64,000 bases of DNA from Pratylenchus scribneri (Eukaryota; Nematoda; Chromadorea; Rhabditida; Pratylenchidae): NCBI GenBank assembly GCA_030063045.1, contig JAQSEB010000014.1, positions 868,001 through 932,000 of the forward strand, in the 5' to 3' direction. The position numbers and the translations under genes were made by a program. Below are positions 1-11,236 of this stretch, piece after piece (positions within the stretch are counted from its first letter, which is position 1; every line of letters starts with the position of its first letter). The notes under the pieces are model-generated. The model worked only from the letters and a program-made list of their open reading frames with translations, searched no databases and was not told the origin of the DNA.

Positions 1-623
1 TTGTATAAGCTTTTTGACACTACGGGATTGCCTAGTTATTGATAAGAAATTATCTCGCTGATCTGAACTATCAATGAATTCAGGGTCCATAAAAAACAAT
101 TTTCACGTATGGCATCGGAAATTATACAAATGGAAATATCATATTGGTGTTTGGTTGATTGGGCCAAAAGTGGTGATTTGAATGGGAATTGGACCATCCA
201 AAAAAGTTAAAATGAATGAATTGAGGTGAGGAGGAAAATGGGTGGAAAAAAATGCAAAAGAATTGGATGGAATTGGTGGAAGAATGGATGGAATGAAGGA
301 CAAACAAATGATGTTTTTTGGAGACAGACGGCGGCTGGAAAGAAGGCCGCCAAATGATGGCAAAAGGGAGGAGGAGCGAGTTGGATTGGATGGGGAAGAT
401 GGGCGGCTGGAAACTTTTTTTGTATGCGGAATGAATGCTAACATTGAAGGTGAATACGGCGATTGGGGCAAAATGGAAAGGGGTAGAATGAATTGGAGAT
501 TGAATTGCGCACTGGCGAAAAGTGGCGAAGAAGTGGCATTGAATGAGTGAGATAAATGATAGGACCAGAGGCAAGGTAGGCCAAGATTTGTGTATATTAG
601 TGAATTTTTTGTTGAAAAGCATA

Positions 624-838
624 AAATACCTTATAACCTCTTTTAATAATCCATGTGGAATTAATTATATTTCAACCCTTTAAAAATTAAGAACAATTTC
701 TTAATTTGTGGACATCTTTGAACAAATTATAAAGAATTTTGTAGAGCTTTAGGAAATGCAATAAAACATTTTTTAAAGTTCCCCGGAGCTTATGGGTCGA
801 AAGTGAGGAATTAAAAGTGTATGGGTATACGGTATTTG
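624..838. mobile_element. MITE-like element, family A (degenerate copy)
   Basis: Starts with a diverged end (ATACCTTATAACCTCTTTTA) and finishes at GTATACGGTATTT. The interior contains the same landmarks as the copies at 4601-4835 and 29710-29950: a 'CCTTTAAAAATT' block, 'GTGGACATCTTTGAACAAATT', and 'TAGAGCTTTAGG'. The shared order of these blocks across three loci is the evidence that it is an interspersed repeat. It has no coding capacity. The ends are partly decayed. Confidence 0.5.
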
Positions 839-2502
839 AAAATTGACAAGCAAAGTTTGCCTAAAGGCATATTTGATGGATTTTGCAAATTGAAATTGGG
901 TTGAATGAATCAATCGAATTTTGTGAATGGTCAAAGAGAGGGGAAGATGTGGCGATTACGACAATAAATGAATGAATGGAATTGGGATGGCCTTGAGATG
1001 GGCACAATGTGGGCTGTGCGCGGGAATTTTAACGGCGGAATATTGTCGGCGAAGCAAAGAAGGTAAAAAGGAGGATAATATGGAGCAAAGATTGGGGAGG
1101 AAATCCTTTTAAGATTTGTAAAATTGGGGATGGAGGAAAATAAATTGGTTGGCATGTATTTTGAATAATTTTTAAACCACTAAATTCTGAACAATTGACT
1201 AATTCAATAGCCAAGAAATTATTAAAATTAAACCTTTTTTCTATTAAAGGGGGGAGAGAAAAATGAGATAAAACATAAAATATGAAAAATGAAATTTTTG
1301 TGAATTTTTTTGTGACTACCCGAATTTTGTGGGTTGGCAAAAACAATCTCATGATTCTTCTTCTCTAACATATTTTATTATCAAAGATAATTGGCCAGAA
1401 AATTATGATTAAAAATCGAAAACTGGCCTTAAGGCCAATTTTGTCGCTTTTTGTCAAAAATTTTTGCAACTTTTCATAAAATCCATTAATTCTTTCTTCG
1501 ATCAACTCATTCAATCAAAGAAGGTCTATACCAGTTATTTAATCTGCTAAAGTTAAATATTTGATAAAAATTCTCTTGAAAAATTGATTTGGTGCACAAA
1601 ATTTGGACCACTTTTGACACTTTTATAATAAACCATTAATTATTTAGTAATAAAAGTTATTCATTTTCGACAGCAAATAATTTAAAATGATGAAAATATT
1701 TGGGCAATGGAAGAGGATTAACAAAAATGTGAAAAAATTTCAGATTGAGGCTAGTCCGGTACCAAATTTTGTATTTGCCAGCCGATCCTCCCATTTATTC
1801 ACCACCAAAACATTCATTTCGCCCAAATTCCTGTGCGCCCTCCTCCCTAATCAATAGCACCCAAAATGTGCATGGGAGGACCATCCATCGCCCTCCCAGC
1901 GATGTAGGAGACCGGAATTTCTGTGGAATTGCCCATATAAAATATATTTTTATGTATTGATGAATTCTTTGGGGTGGAATGGCCCAATTCCTTTTTGCTC
2001 CATCAAAACATTGCGCCCGTGCTGCCAGCCGCTCACTGCCTTGGTCCAATCGTTCAATGCAGAAAATGAGGGGCCGATTTAGGGCAACAAAATGGGTCGA
2101 AATAGGGAAAATAATCGGCGAGATGGTTAATTCGAGAGCGAAAATGTATTGATGAGATTGAGATGAGAGGGGAAATTGGAAAGTTATCAAAGGAGGATTC
2201 TTGCTTTTCTTTTATATGGCCATTCGGTTCTTTTTGTATGCCCTCAAGCGACAGTGACTGATTATTTTTTATTCTCACAAAAGCACTTTCTTACAAAAAA
2301 TTATGAAGACAAATTGTTTGGCCAAAAAGACATTTTTGGTAGTTTTAAGATTTGCCTTTTAGTCAAGGAAAATTTGAAGCAGTAGAGAATTTACTCAAAA
2401 ATTTTTGCCTAAATAAATCAGTCCGAATTCCTCCATTTAGGTCCAATTAGAATTTGTGGAAATGGAACATAATGAAATGATGGGCCAATTCCTCATTATT
2501 AA

Positions 2503-2626
2503 TACCGTAAATCCTCTAATAGAAGCCCCGGGGTTTATAAATTTCAGAGACCCTCTAGAGGAAACTTCTACTATTAGAGGAGGGGCTTCTACTAGGAGAC
2601 GGGGCGTATATAGAGGATTTACGATA
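2503..2626. mobile_element. Short foldback element with family A-type ends
   Basis: The left end TACCGTAAATCCTCTAATAG is mirrored on the right by TAGAGGATTTACGATA. The internal blocks GAAGCCCC and GGGGCTTC also pair, so most of this 124 bp segment could fold into one hairpin. The terminal TACCGTAAAT motif is the same as in the 29710-29950 element. It is non-coding. Confidence 0.6.
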
Positions 2627-2885
2627 ATTATGAAATAATTCCATTTGGCTAAATTCCTCCCTCGTTCAACAGATAAATAATCCCCTTAAGGCAAATTCAT
2701 TGCCCCACAACCACTTAATTCGATGACATTGTATCCTTTTCCTTTGCATTTTTACCCTCAAAATAATATTTTTGGGCACGTGATTCAATTTTCCACAAAT
2801 TTTAGGCCATTAATTTTTCACATTTTTCGACCAAAATGAATTGACGTGTCTGCGTGGAATTGGCTGGAAACAGCACAAAAACAAA

Positions 2886-2975
2886 ATGAACGAATTATTG
2901 GCCATTATTCTCATTGTTTTGTTGTGCTGCTTCCTCTTCTTTGCTTGGTTTGGGCTTTTTGGGAAGGGCAAATGA
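2886..2975 (+). CDS. Possible 29-aa transmembrane micropeptide
   Basis: A short ORF starts MNELLAIILIVLLCCFLFFA and ends in FGKGK before a TGA. It is almost entirely one hydrophobic helix with an acidic residue near the N terminus and a basic C terminus. That is the general shape of single-helix membrane micropeptides such as the sarcolamban/phospholamban type, but I see no sequence identity to a named one. There is no splice or context support. Chance is possible, since T-rich DNA readily encodes Leu/Phe/Ile runs. Confidence 0.2.
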   Translation: MNELLAIILIVLLCCFLFFAWFGLFGKGK

Positions 2976-3145
2976 AAATCGAATGAATTTGAATGATTTA
3001 GAGACTGATGATAAAAACATTCCAAATGTAAAAGGGATTTATTTTATTTGGAGAATTGTTTTGTCTAATTATTAAATTTAATTAGTTCATTGTATTGTAA
3101 GGGGAATAGAGAAAATATTCATTCGTATATTTAATTATTTCATAG

Positions 3146-4421
3146 GCTATTCGCCTTGGCCACATGTCCAGATCGAATGGTCAATTTGATCAGTGGGACG
3201 AAGCAAAAGTTTGTCACAATCATTTTGTGCAATTTTAATTCATTTTTGGGAAAATTTAATGGAAAATATGAATACAAAAGCTTAAAAATTGAGCAAAATG
3301 AATTGGAATAATAAAATTTTGCTTTAAAAGTAGTTCATCGCCAATTTCGCGTGCCAGTGAAGATTTGGGCAACGTAGATGGAGTGGAAAAGGGCAGCCAA
3401 GAGGGTGGTTTGCCGCAGAAGAAATTGTCCATTTCTTTGTTGCCAATTATTGGCCAAAAAAAGTCGTCAGAGCAGAAAAAAGGCAGTGGTGCCGCCCCAC
3501 TCCTCGTTCGTTCCAGATCAATTCCCTCAAATCGTTCAAATGGCTATTTGGCCGCTCAATTGTGTGCCGAAAAACGTACAAATTCCAAAAAATTGAGTGT
3601 TGTGCCGGAAGCGGATGAGCAGGTTTTTGTGTGAACAATTTTGGAAAGGGACGCGGTCAATTGGGCGACGGGCGCTTGTAACTAATTAAGGCTAAACCGA
3701 TATTAACGATTTTGGTATCAAATTAAAGAGCGCACTTTTGGCTATCGATAAAAAATTAATTGGGTTGACGAAGAATGGTGGAATTGTGTTCAAAAACCAT
3801 GGAAAATTCGCAAATTTATAACATTGTCTTATTTAATGGTTTTTTAAATAGAATTCTGCTAATACTGAACCAAACCCAAATAGATCTTAAATTATCGATA
3901 GCCAGAAGTGAGCTCTTTTGACATCAAAATCATCTATTTCGGTTTCGTTCCGAATGAATTACAAGCGCCATAGCCCCCAGTTGGAACGTCGCCACAGTTT
4001 TAGCGTACCGTACCCTTCTTCTCCTTTTATTATACAGTTGACGGTCACTTCAATTACTCAATGTTTGCGACCTTCACAACAAGCCAATGGCCGATCACCG
4101 GCCAAAATTGTTGAAGGCGAAGAGAAAACGGCAGAAGAAGAGGCCAATGACAAAAAGGAGGGAAATGAACCATTATTGGCCGTAAAAACAGTCCTCCTGA
4201 ACAGACATCCATCAGATTGTTCCACAAAAGAGGATGATGCCGAAAAGGAGGCTGGCAAAATGGTGAACTATTAAGCCATTGGTTGAACGAATTTTATTCC
4301 AAAGCAGATAAATGATGAAGAAAAGAAGGTTCAAACAAAGGAAGAAGTTGAAGATGAAGACAATGAGGAAAAAGTGGTATTGGCAAGGAGAAGTGCACCT
4401 CCCGGGGTTCAATTAATTTGA
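3146..4421 (+). CDS. Unidentified gene, 3' exons (Ser-rich, acidic C-terminal tail)
   Basis: Four exons join in one consistent frame: 3146-3208, 3331-3622, 3966-4262 and 4305-4421, ending at a TGA. Exon 1 follows a TTTCATAG acceptor and reads LFALATCPDRMVNLISGTKQ. Exon 2 is Ser/Lys rich (RASEDL, RSRSIPSNRS). Exon 3 has a basophilic-kinase-like patch ERRHSFS and then an acidic Glu/Lys stretch. Exon 4 is acidic and ends LARRSAPPGVQLI. The phases of all three junctions agree, which argues for a real gene. I do not recognise the family. The 5' part, including the start codon, is not identified and may lie to the left. The 3' splice site of exon 3 (TTACAAG) is weak. The third intron carries a MITE. 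Confidence 0.5.
3712..3928. mobile_element. MITE-like element, family D, in an intron
   Basis: About 217 bp with imperfect terminal inverted repeats of nearly 40 bp. The left arm contains AAAGAGCGCACTTTTGGCTA followed by TCGATA. The right arm is its complement with a few changes (TATCGATAGCCAGAAGTGAG then CTCTTT). It lies in the third intron of the unidentified gene at 3146-4421. It has no open frame and no clear target-site duplication. Confidence 0.6.
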
Positions 4422-4600
4422 TAAGAAGAATGAAATTGGCACAAATTTGTCGGAATTAAGGACATTTGATATTATTATTTTCTCTTTATACTCGTAAAAC
4501 CAGTTAATTCTCTATTATTTTATTTTTGTTTGTGGGCATTTAGAAAATAGAGCGCAAACATTTTCCAATCTAATCCTTTTTATTTCTATTATTTTTACAT

Positions 4601-4835
4601 TTACGTAAAACTCTTTTAATTCCACATGGGGAATTATTTTTCAACCTTTCAAAAATTGGTAAAATTTAGAGTCTAACTCCTTTATTTGTGGTCATTTTTG
4701 AACAAATTTTAGCTGATTTTTAGAGCTTTAGGGAAAAAAATGTTTAAAGTTCACTCTACCAAGAAAGAACTATGGTCCTCAAAATCGAGACTGGGGAATT
4801 ATTTTAGGGAGGGGAATTAAAAGAGGTTTTTACGA
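4601..4835. mobile_element. MITE-like element, family A
   Basis: The ends are mirrored: TTACGTAAAACTCTTTTAAT on the left and ATTAAAAGAGGTTTTTACGA on the right. The interior shares 'TTTGTGGTCATTTTTGAACA', 'TTTTTAGAGCTTTAGGGAAA' and 'GTTCACTCTACCAAG'-like blocks with the copies at 624-838 (same orientation) and 29710-29950 (reverse orientation). It is about 235 bp and non-coding. It lies just downstream of the unidentified gene, with nothing else recognisable between it and 5424. Confidence 0.7.
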
Positions 4836-5423
4836 TATTACTTTTTTTTACTTTATATTATATTACATATTTTTATGAATGATATTATTTGTTTTTCCCT
4901 TCCTATTCAAATTCTTGTCTCCTTCAAAAGTTCAAAAACACAACCAAAAATTGCCGTCCAATTTCTTGCACCAACATATTTGAATAAACGGGTTCTCCTC
5001 TTCCAATATGTATATTTCTTCTATAATCATTGTCCATTCATTCATTCATTCGGTTCACAATTTTAATGAAAAGGAATAAATTGCCCACTTTTAATTCCAC
5101 TTGACCGAACATTATAGTAGATGTCAACCAAAATCATTCAAAAAAGTTTCCAGTTTCCACTAAATTCCCCGTGCCACTTTGCTTCCGTTCCTCCTTTTCT
5201 CGGAGAATTTCATTTTCCCACCAGGATTAAGCCTCCACGACCAAAATAAAAGGAAATATCAATTCATTGGGCCATCACATTTGTGCCAAACATTAGTTCT
5301 ATTTTTTTGAATCAAATGAATACCATTTGGCCATAATATTTTATCAAATTCTATTATGAAGATGATTTGTGGCCCTAATATTTGTTAATTATGGCTCTTC
5401 TTTAATTCCGAATTCTTCGCAAA

Positions 5424-5992
5424 ATGCCTTTTGGCGGCGGTTTCAACTTTTTCTTCTTTGATGTTGAGAACTTTGAATGGAATGTGGGTATTTTTGTAAT
5501 GTTATAACATTTGGCATATCCTTGGATATCGAGAATAAAGCACTCATCAATTTTGTCAGATTCGCTCCATAACCCTGGGTGGTGTTCTTTTGATTGGAGC
5601 AATTCTTTGTTGTTTGGTTGGTTGTCTTGTGCTTTTGGTCATCACATTGACATTCGATTGTTGGTGGAAATTGGGTAAAAAATGTTTGAAAACGTTCCAA
5701 AAAATGAATTTAATTGACAGGCGCATTCTTCGGTTTGGATGCCGACACACTTGCCGATATGCAACAAAATGGACAAAAATCCCAGCAACAATGGGGAAAA
5801 GGAGGAAATGAGGTGAGGACTTCATCTTTGGTTGAAGCTGCCTTCGATGGGCCAATGTCTTCGATGATGTTGGCAAAAATGCAAAATGGCAAATCAAAAT
5901 CGACTAAAAGGAATAATGGAAGCAGTGAAAGTATTTGCCTTCAACGGACCGAAGTGAATGAAACATTGGAAGCTTTGGTTGCACTTGTTTGA
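5424..5992 (+). CDS. Small single-pass membrane protein, unknown function (148 aa)
   Basis: Spliced from three exons: 5424-5483, 5560-5674 and 5721-5992 (447 nt). Exon 1 encodes MPFGGGFNFFFFDVENFEWN. Exon 2 opens IRSITLGGVLLIGAILCCLV and continues as one long hydrophobic helix ending TFDCWWKLG. Exon 3 gives a hydrophilic tail (FFGLDADTLADMQQNGQKSQ, later a basic KSKSTKR patch) ending ETLEALVALV. Both introns are short with GT/CAG or ACAG ends, and phases match. No signal peptide is separable from the helix, so a type II or III single-pass topology is likely. The Cys-rich helix could be acylated (inference). I do not recognise a family. Confidence 0.55.
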
Positions 5993-6007
5993 TTCATCCA
6001 TCATAAT

Positions 6008-6120
6008 TACCGTATTTCCTCTGTTTGCCCCTCCCCCGCCCCATCTAATAGAAACTCATTTGGATTTGGAGGGTCTTTGAAAAAAAGTTGCCCCGGGGCA
6101 CTGATAGAGGAAATACGGTA
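6008..6120. mobile_element. 113-bp foldback element with perfect 15-bp ends
   Basis: The left end TACCGTATTTCCTCT and right end AGAGGAAATACGGTA are perfect inverted repeats. The interior is C-rich then G-rich (CCCCTCCCCC ... GGGGCA). The ends are related to the TACCGTAAAT family A ends and to a one-sided copy at 24478-24556. It sits 15 bp after the stop codon of the membrane-protein gene, so it may lie in its 3' UTR. Confidence 0.65.
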
Positions 6121-6473
6121 TCAAAAATATTGAATAAAATCAACCCATTTTATTCCCATCAATTTGAGAATGTTTTTCATGTTTAACTAGGATTCGGTTC
6201 CTTGAAAAGAGGTTCAAATTGGAAATACAATTTAGCCTCATCCTTTTCCATACCTTACATAACAATTAATTTTTAGCAAATTTTTTTACACAACTTTATA
6301 CTTAAAAAAACAGAAAATGAGTCCAGTTTCAAGTCCTTCTCATTTCGCTTCCTCTGAACCATCGGATGCCATTTCAATAAAATGCAGGGAAATTTTGGAA
6401 ATTTTTGGAAATAGTCACAATTTAAGGGGAAATTGGGAGATTCATCAATCTTGGTCATTTTTTTGCAACATTT

Positions 6474-7710
6474 TTACATTTGTTGTGGCAAATTGCGTCC
6501 ATTCTTCTTCGAGACTGAATGCAATGGTTCGCCCTCCAAATATGGATTAAAACGACTGTGGGCATGGGATGGTGGATTGGCAGCAGATTCTGAAGCGGCA
6601 GAACGTTTGCGGCGACGAGGTTCCTGCAAAATAAAAACGACATCAGAATTCATTTATGAATGAATTCAATCAAAAAATTAAATCCAAAAATATGGCATTT
6701 GGAGAAACTTGCCTCTGCTCTAGTCAAATGGAATTTCTTGGCCATCATTCTGAAGAATGATATTTCCGATTTAAGTGAATTAAAAATGAAAAATTTACGA
6801 TTTGTGGAGGCCATTCTTTGCCAACACTTGTTCCATATCCTGCTCATATTGTTCCGCTGTGTTTTTTGTTGGGCAACTGCAAAAAACAATTTGGATATAT
6901 TTTAGACAATCCAATAAAAGAAAGAATTCCATTATTCTATTTCAATCCCAAATAAATTGGTTAAATGATTGTCAGAGTTTTTTAATTAAAAGTTCAATGG
7001 ATTTATTCTCAATTGTCATATGTCTATCAGTCAAGTACATTATTTATTAATCCAATTCCCATACTTGAACATGTGTTCCTGATCGCAGAGGCATTGTTGT
7101 TGTGCCTGATAGTTGCGCGAAAAGTCGGCGGTATTTTCGAATTCCTCCAAGCAGCCATCGCGTCCTGTAAAACCGACTGGGCATGGATTTGGTGGTTCAC
7201 AGTAGGCGGGCAAAACATTGTCACTTTTCACTTCTTGACGATGCTCAAATGAGCCTTCAGGCTGCAATTGTTGATCGCCTTCACCCGCTCCACCTTTTAA
7301 GGAAAGAGAATAAAGAAATGGCTTTTAAGAATCCCATTTCTAATTCCAAATAGAATAATGAATTATGGAAATCATTGAAGAGATAAATCACTTTTGACTG
7401 ACCAGTCATGTATTTATGCCCATAGGCAATTGGTCCGGAAACACTTTCGATGTCCCTGGAGATGAGGTCGATGAATTGCGAATCGGGGAACGGCAACTAC
7501 AAATAGTGATTTGGCAAATGAATTAATACAGAGGATGATTGTATTATATACTCCATTCCAATGTATTCAACCCTATTATTCCCTATTATTCGAATGATTA
7601 ACATTTATCCATACCGGTTGTCCAAATTCGGGCATTTGTTGGCCGGCCATGGCACAAGCCGCCAAAAGGGCGAGTCCAAGGATTGTCAACGACGACATTG
7701 CCCCGTTCAT
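6474..7710 (-). CDS. sbt-1: Neuroendocrine chaperone 7B2 (SBT-1)
   Basis: 7B2 is a secretory-granule chaperone that binds pro-PC2 convertase (EGL-3 in worms), lets it mature, and inhibits it through its C-terminal peptide. Six exons on the minus strand: 7615-7710, 7403-7496, 7065-7293, 6799-6876, 6713-6749 and 6474-6623 (684 nt, 227 aa). The N terminus is a signal peptide (SLTILGLALLAACAMAG). The 7B2 signature follows: PPNPCPVGFTGRDGCLE, then TADFSRNYQAQQQCLCDQEH. A basic furin-like site PRRRKRS precedes NPYLEGEPLHSV, the conserved start of the inhibitory CT domain. The 37-nt exon 6713-6749 needs a GC donor (GAG|GCAAGT) to stay in frame. The first ATG is used; an internal Met lies four codons later. 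Identification is firm; exact exon edges are inferred. Confidence 0.88.
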
Positions 7711-8334
7711 TCCACTGTGTTTCTTGGGAAAATGGTTAAAAGCTGGAAGGAATGGAAAAATGTGGAATGTGGGGAATGAAAGTGGAGAATTCGCTTGGGT
7801 AGGCTTTGGACTCGCTTTTGCCAGAAATGTTGGGCATACGAGAACAGTCAAAGAGCTCACAGTCAATGGTGCCGTGGAAACGTGTGACTCGACAGCCGGC
7901 AACGGAGCTGTCGATAAAAATTCCTTGGCATTCTTAAGCATGGCTAGAAGCGACGAAAAGAGGAAAGAATAAAAGTGGTTATTTGGAAAAGATGTATGCG
8001 ACAAAAAAGGGTCCACTCCGCTTTTCATTCAATAAATGGCATTGGTCATTGTTGCTGCGCATAGCCAGAGGCGAAGAATAGTGAAGGAATTGTGCCAAAG
8101 AAAATAGTGAATTGGAAATTTAAAAAGAAGGCGAAAAAATGAGAGGTCTCTCAGTCAGGGCATTTCCTTCACTTCGAATTCTAAAGGGGAATTGTTATGT
8201 TATTCCTTATGCGATGACTTCAATTACAAAAAAATTCATAGAATTACCTAAAAACAATTGAATATTGGGAAACATTGACAATTAAACGATCTATCCAGTG
8301 CTCCTTTTACCAGTTTAAGCGGAATAATTGAAAT
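7711..8334. other. Region upstream of sbt-1
   Basis: About 620 bp between the sbt-1 start and minisatellite array 1. It should contain the sbt-1 promoter and 5' UTR. Open frames crossing it on both strands are extensions or shadows with no recognisable domain. I see no definite TATA or other motif. Confidence 0.4.
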
Positions 8335-9289
8335 AAGAACAGGTGGAATTAAAATCAGAACAGGCGGAATTATTAAAATCAGAACAGGCGGAATTATTAA
8401 AATCAGAACAGGCGGAATTATTAAAAATCAGAACAGGCGGAATTATTAAAATCAGAACAGGCGGAATTATTAAAAATCAGAACAGGCGGAATTATTAAAA
8501 ATCAGAACAGGCGGAATTATTAAAATCAGAACAGGCGAAATTATTAAAAATCAGAACAGGCGGAATTATTAAAAATCAGAACAGGCGGAATTATTAAAAA
8601 TCAGAACAGGCGGAATTATTAAAAATCAGAACAGGCGGAATTATTAAAATCAGAACAGGCGGAATTATTAAAAATCAGAACAGGCGGAATTATTAAAAAT
8701 CAGAACAGGCGGAATTATTAAAAATCAGAACAGGCGGAATTATTAAAATCAGAACAGGCGGAATTATTAAAAATCAGAACAGGCGGAATTATTAAAATCA
8801 GAACAGGCGGAATTATTAAAATCAGAACAGGCGGAATTATTAAAAATCAGAACAGGCGGAATTTAAAAAATCAGAACAGGCGGAATTATTAAAAATCAGA
8901 ACAGGCGGAATTTAAAAAATCAGAACAGGCGGAATTATTAAAATCAGAACAGGCGGAATTATTAAAATCAGAACAGGCGGAATTATTAAAATCAGAACAG
9001 GCGGAATTATTAAAATCAGAACAGGCGGAATTATTAAAATCAGAACAGGCGGAATTATTAAAATCAGAACAGGCGGAATTATTAAAATCAGAACAGGCGG
9101 AATTATTAAAAATCAGAACAGGCGGAATTATTAAAATCAGAACAGGCGGAATTATTAAAATCAGAACAGGCGGAATTATTAAAAATCAGAACAGGCGGAA
9201 TTTAAAAAATCAGAACAGGCGGAATTATTAAAATCAGAACAGGCGGAATTATTAAAATCAGAACAGGCGGAATTATTAAAATTAAAAAT
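8335..9289. repeat. Minisatellite array 1 (24-25 bp unit)
   Basis: Roughly 38 tandem copies (my estimate from length) of a unit with core GGCGGAATTATTAAAATCAG followed by AACA. Units alternate between 24 and 25 bp through one extra A in the A-run, and a few lose the ATTA block (near 8860, 8910 and 9200). Orientation is the reverse complement of arrays 2, 3 and 4. The ends fade into AT-rich DNA with degenerate units (GGTGGAATTAAAATC at the left). No spacers and no protein-coding signal. Confidence 0.97.
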
Positions 9290-9488
9290 AATTTTATTAA
9301 ATTGAAATGAGAATTGCTGAATCACAACGGAAATTTGCACGTTAAAATGGAATTTTGGTGTCAAATGCCCTCCCGGCAATTTTATTTTAGGCGATTTGCC
9401 AGTGATTAAATTTATCCCATCTCGGAAATTTTAATAAGATGATTTCAAATGTTTGTATAAAAAGTGGATCGATTCAATCAGATTTAAT

Positions 9489-10694
9489 TTATTTATCTTT
9501 CCTTCTTCGCCCGTGATTCTCCATTGTCACTCTTCCATTTTTGCTTTGCTCATTCCCCCCTTGATCCACTTTTTTCTTGTGTTCTGCCTTAGAAATGACT
9601 TCAACAGCAAATTGGCTAACTCGAACAGTGCGGCCAGCTTTATGTGAGGGCCAAGTGAGTTCAAGGAAAACGCTGGAATTCTCCTCATCCATGCTCAATA
9701 CTTGGCCGTATTGACCTTTGTGGAGACCGCCTTAATTTGAATTTATATTTGATTATTTTACAAAAGAAACGAACCTAAACATTTAACGAAAGAATCCTTG
9801 GAAAGTTGCATTGTTTGTTGATCATCTTGCTGAATAATGCCATTTGCTATTTCCTTCTTTTTATCAGTAGAAGGTGGTTCGGCCGGCAATGTTGCGCCCA
9901 ATCCAAGACCCTAAAATAAAGAATCGGATAGTTTTAAGAATTATTTTAAGTAAACCTTTGGCCTGGGTTTTGTGACTCGCATTTGGACAGCTTGAGCATT
10001 CGTCCTCCCAATGGCTGAACCTTCATCTTTCCAACCGCAACTAAATTATTTATGCATTAAGCATTAAGCTCATAAATTATTAAGAAAATTTACCCGCGCA
10101 AGAAAGCTAATCCAAATTCGCCCACTGGCATGGTCTCATAATCTGGGTCCGCTTCGTCCGGTTCAACTGCTGTTGGCATTCCGCTCAATGATTGGAGGCC
10201 AATTTGCTGTTTTTGTTGTGTACCCAATGTTTGAATTTCATCATTTCCGCTGCTGCTTTCAGTCAAAAGTGCCAAGCGAGCTTTGTCATATTCCGTTGCA
10301 TTGCCTTCGGATACCAATTTTGTGAGCCGCTCAATTTGTGCCTGATTGGACAATTGCAAATGTGGAATGACAAAAACTTTCTTTTGCTTTTTCCTTTCGG
10401 GTGCAGAACTGGAATTAATATTTTTACAATTATTTTTGATTATTATTTATAAACTAACTCAACAATTCGACCATCTTCGAAGTGGGTTACTGCTCGCTTC
10501 CTTGATTCAACTTCGTCTTCATCCTCTTCATTTTCGGCCCTTCCTCCCGATAATTTGTTACGCTCGACAATTTTTATTTGTTCCTTTTTTGACACACTGA
10601 ATGAGATCTTTGTAACTTTTCCTTCATCATTTCTTTGATTTGATGTCAATTCTTGAGTATCCGATGTCGAGGAATTAGTTGAAATAATTTGCAT
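9489..10694 (-). CDS. G-patch and KOW protein GPKOW (spliceosome-associated)
   Basis: GPKOW (Spp2/MOS2 family) joins the spliceosome and activates the DHX16/Prp2 helicase through its G-patch. The first exon starts MQIISTNSSTSDTQ, contains KITKISFSVSKKEQ-like N-terminal sequence (TKISFSVSKK), and runs to GRIVEL before a GT donor. The next exon has the family segment DPDYETMPVGEFGLAFLRG. The G-patch continues after a splice as CGWKDEGSAIGRTNAQAVQ and KPRPKGLGLGA. One KOW motif follows (GGLHKGQYGQVLSMDEE). The protein ends in a basic tail near 9489. Vertebrate GPKOW has two KOW motifs; I see only one, so this form is short. It is divergently arranged with the heme lyase gene. Confidence 0.8.
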
Positions 10695-11236
10695 CTTTAT
10701 TATTTAAAAAGTAGCAGCAGAATAAGATTCTAAAAAATTGTTTTGATTAGGTAATATTTTAATATAAGTAAATGCGGGTAGGTAGGTGATTTTTGGTTGA
10801 GCTTATTGAAATTTACGAAATTAAGAGCAGAAATTAAGGAATTAGGAATTAGGATCATGCGCAATGCCATAATAACCAACCATAATGGGCATGGCTTTGT
10901 TTGTCATGTGGGGATGAGGAGGGGGATCTCTAAAAATAAAAATGTGAAAAGATGAAGCATACTAAATTTCATTTTCATCCCTTCCCTTCCTCTCTTGCTC
11001 TCTTCTGTGTTGTGTCTATTTTTTGCTACCTATTTACTTTTTTATTTTCTCAATTGCCAAGTTTAAGTTTTTCCACTTGGTTTTAAAAAGGAAAGCGGCT
11101 TGGCAATGGCAATAATAAATTCATCGACAGACGAAAAGCTAAAAATCTTAAAAGTTTTATCAAATTCTATTTTTTTAATTGGTTGATTTTTTTAACAATA
11201 AATTGTAAAATTTTTTAGCCTTTTAATTCGTAATAA
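10695..11236. other. Divergent intergenic region, GPKOW / heme lyase
   Basis: About 540 bp between two divergently transcribed genes, presumably holding both promoters. It includes a pyrimidine-rich stretch (about 10976-11020, CTTCCCTTCCTCTCTTGCTC). No ORF or RNA gene is recognisable. A 3' splice-like TTTTTTAG precedes the heme lyase ATG by about 20 bp, which could be a trans-splice acceptor. Confidence 0.45.

Larger units (their letters stand above)
1..3145. other. AT-rich region with small repeats, no clear gene
   Basis: About 3.1 kb in which I find no convincing coding gene. The open frames are short, purine/pyrimidine biased (100-600 especially) and overlap on both strands. It holds two small inverted-repeat elements (624-838 and 2503-2626) and one tiny membrane-peptide ORF (2886-2975). 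Upstream exons of the gene at 3146-4421 may lie here, but I could not find any with supported splice sites and frame. Confidence 0.5.

Noticed and set aside
8335..9289. CRISPR array
   Set aside because: Units are head-to-tail with no unique spacers, and the DNA is a eukaryotic nuclear type. It is a minisatellite.
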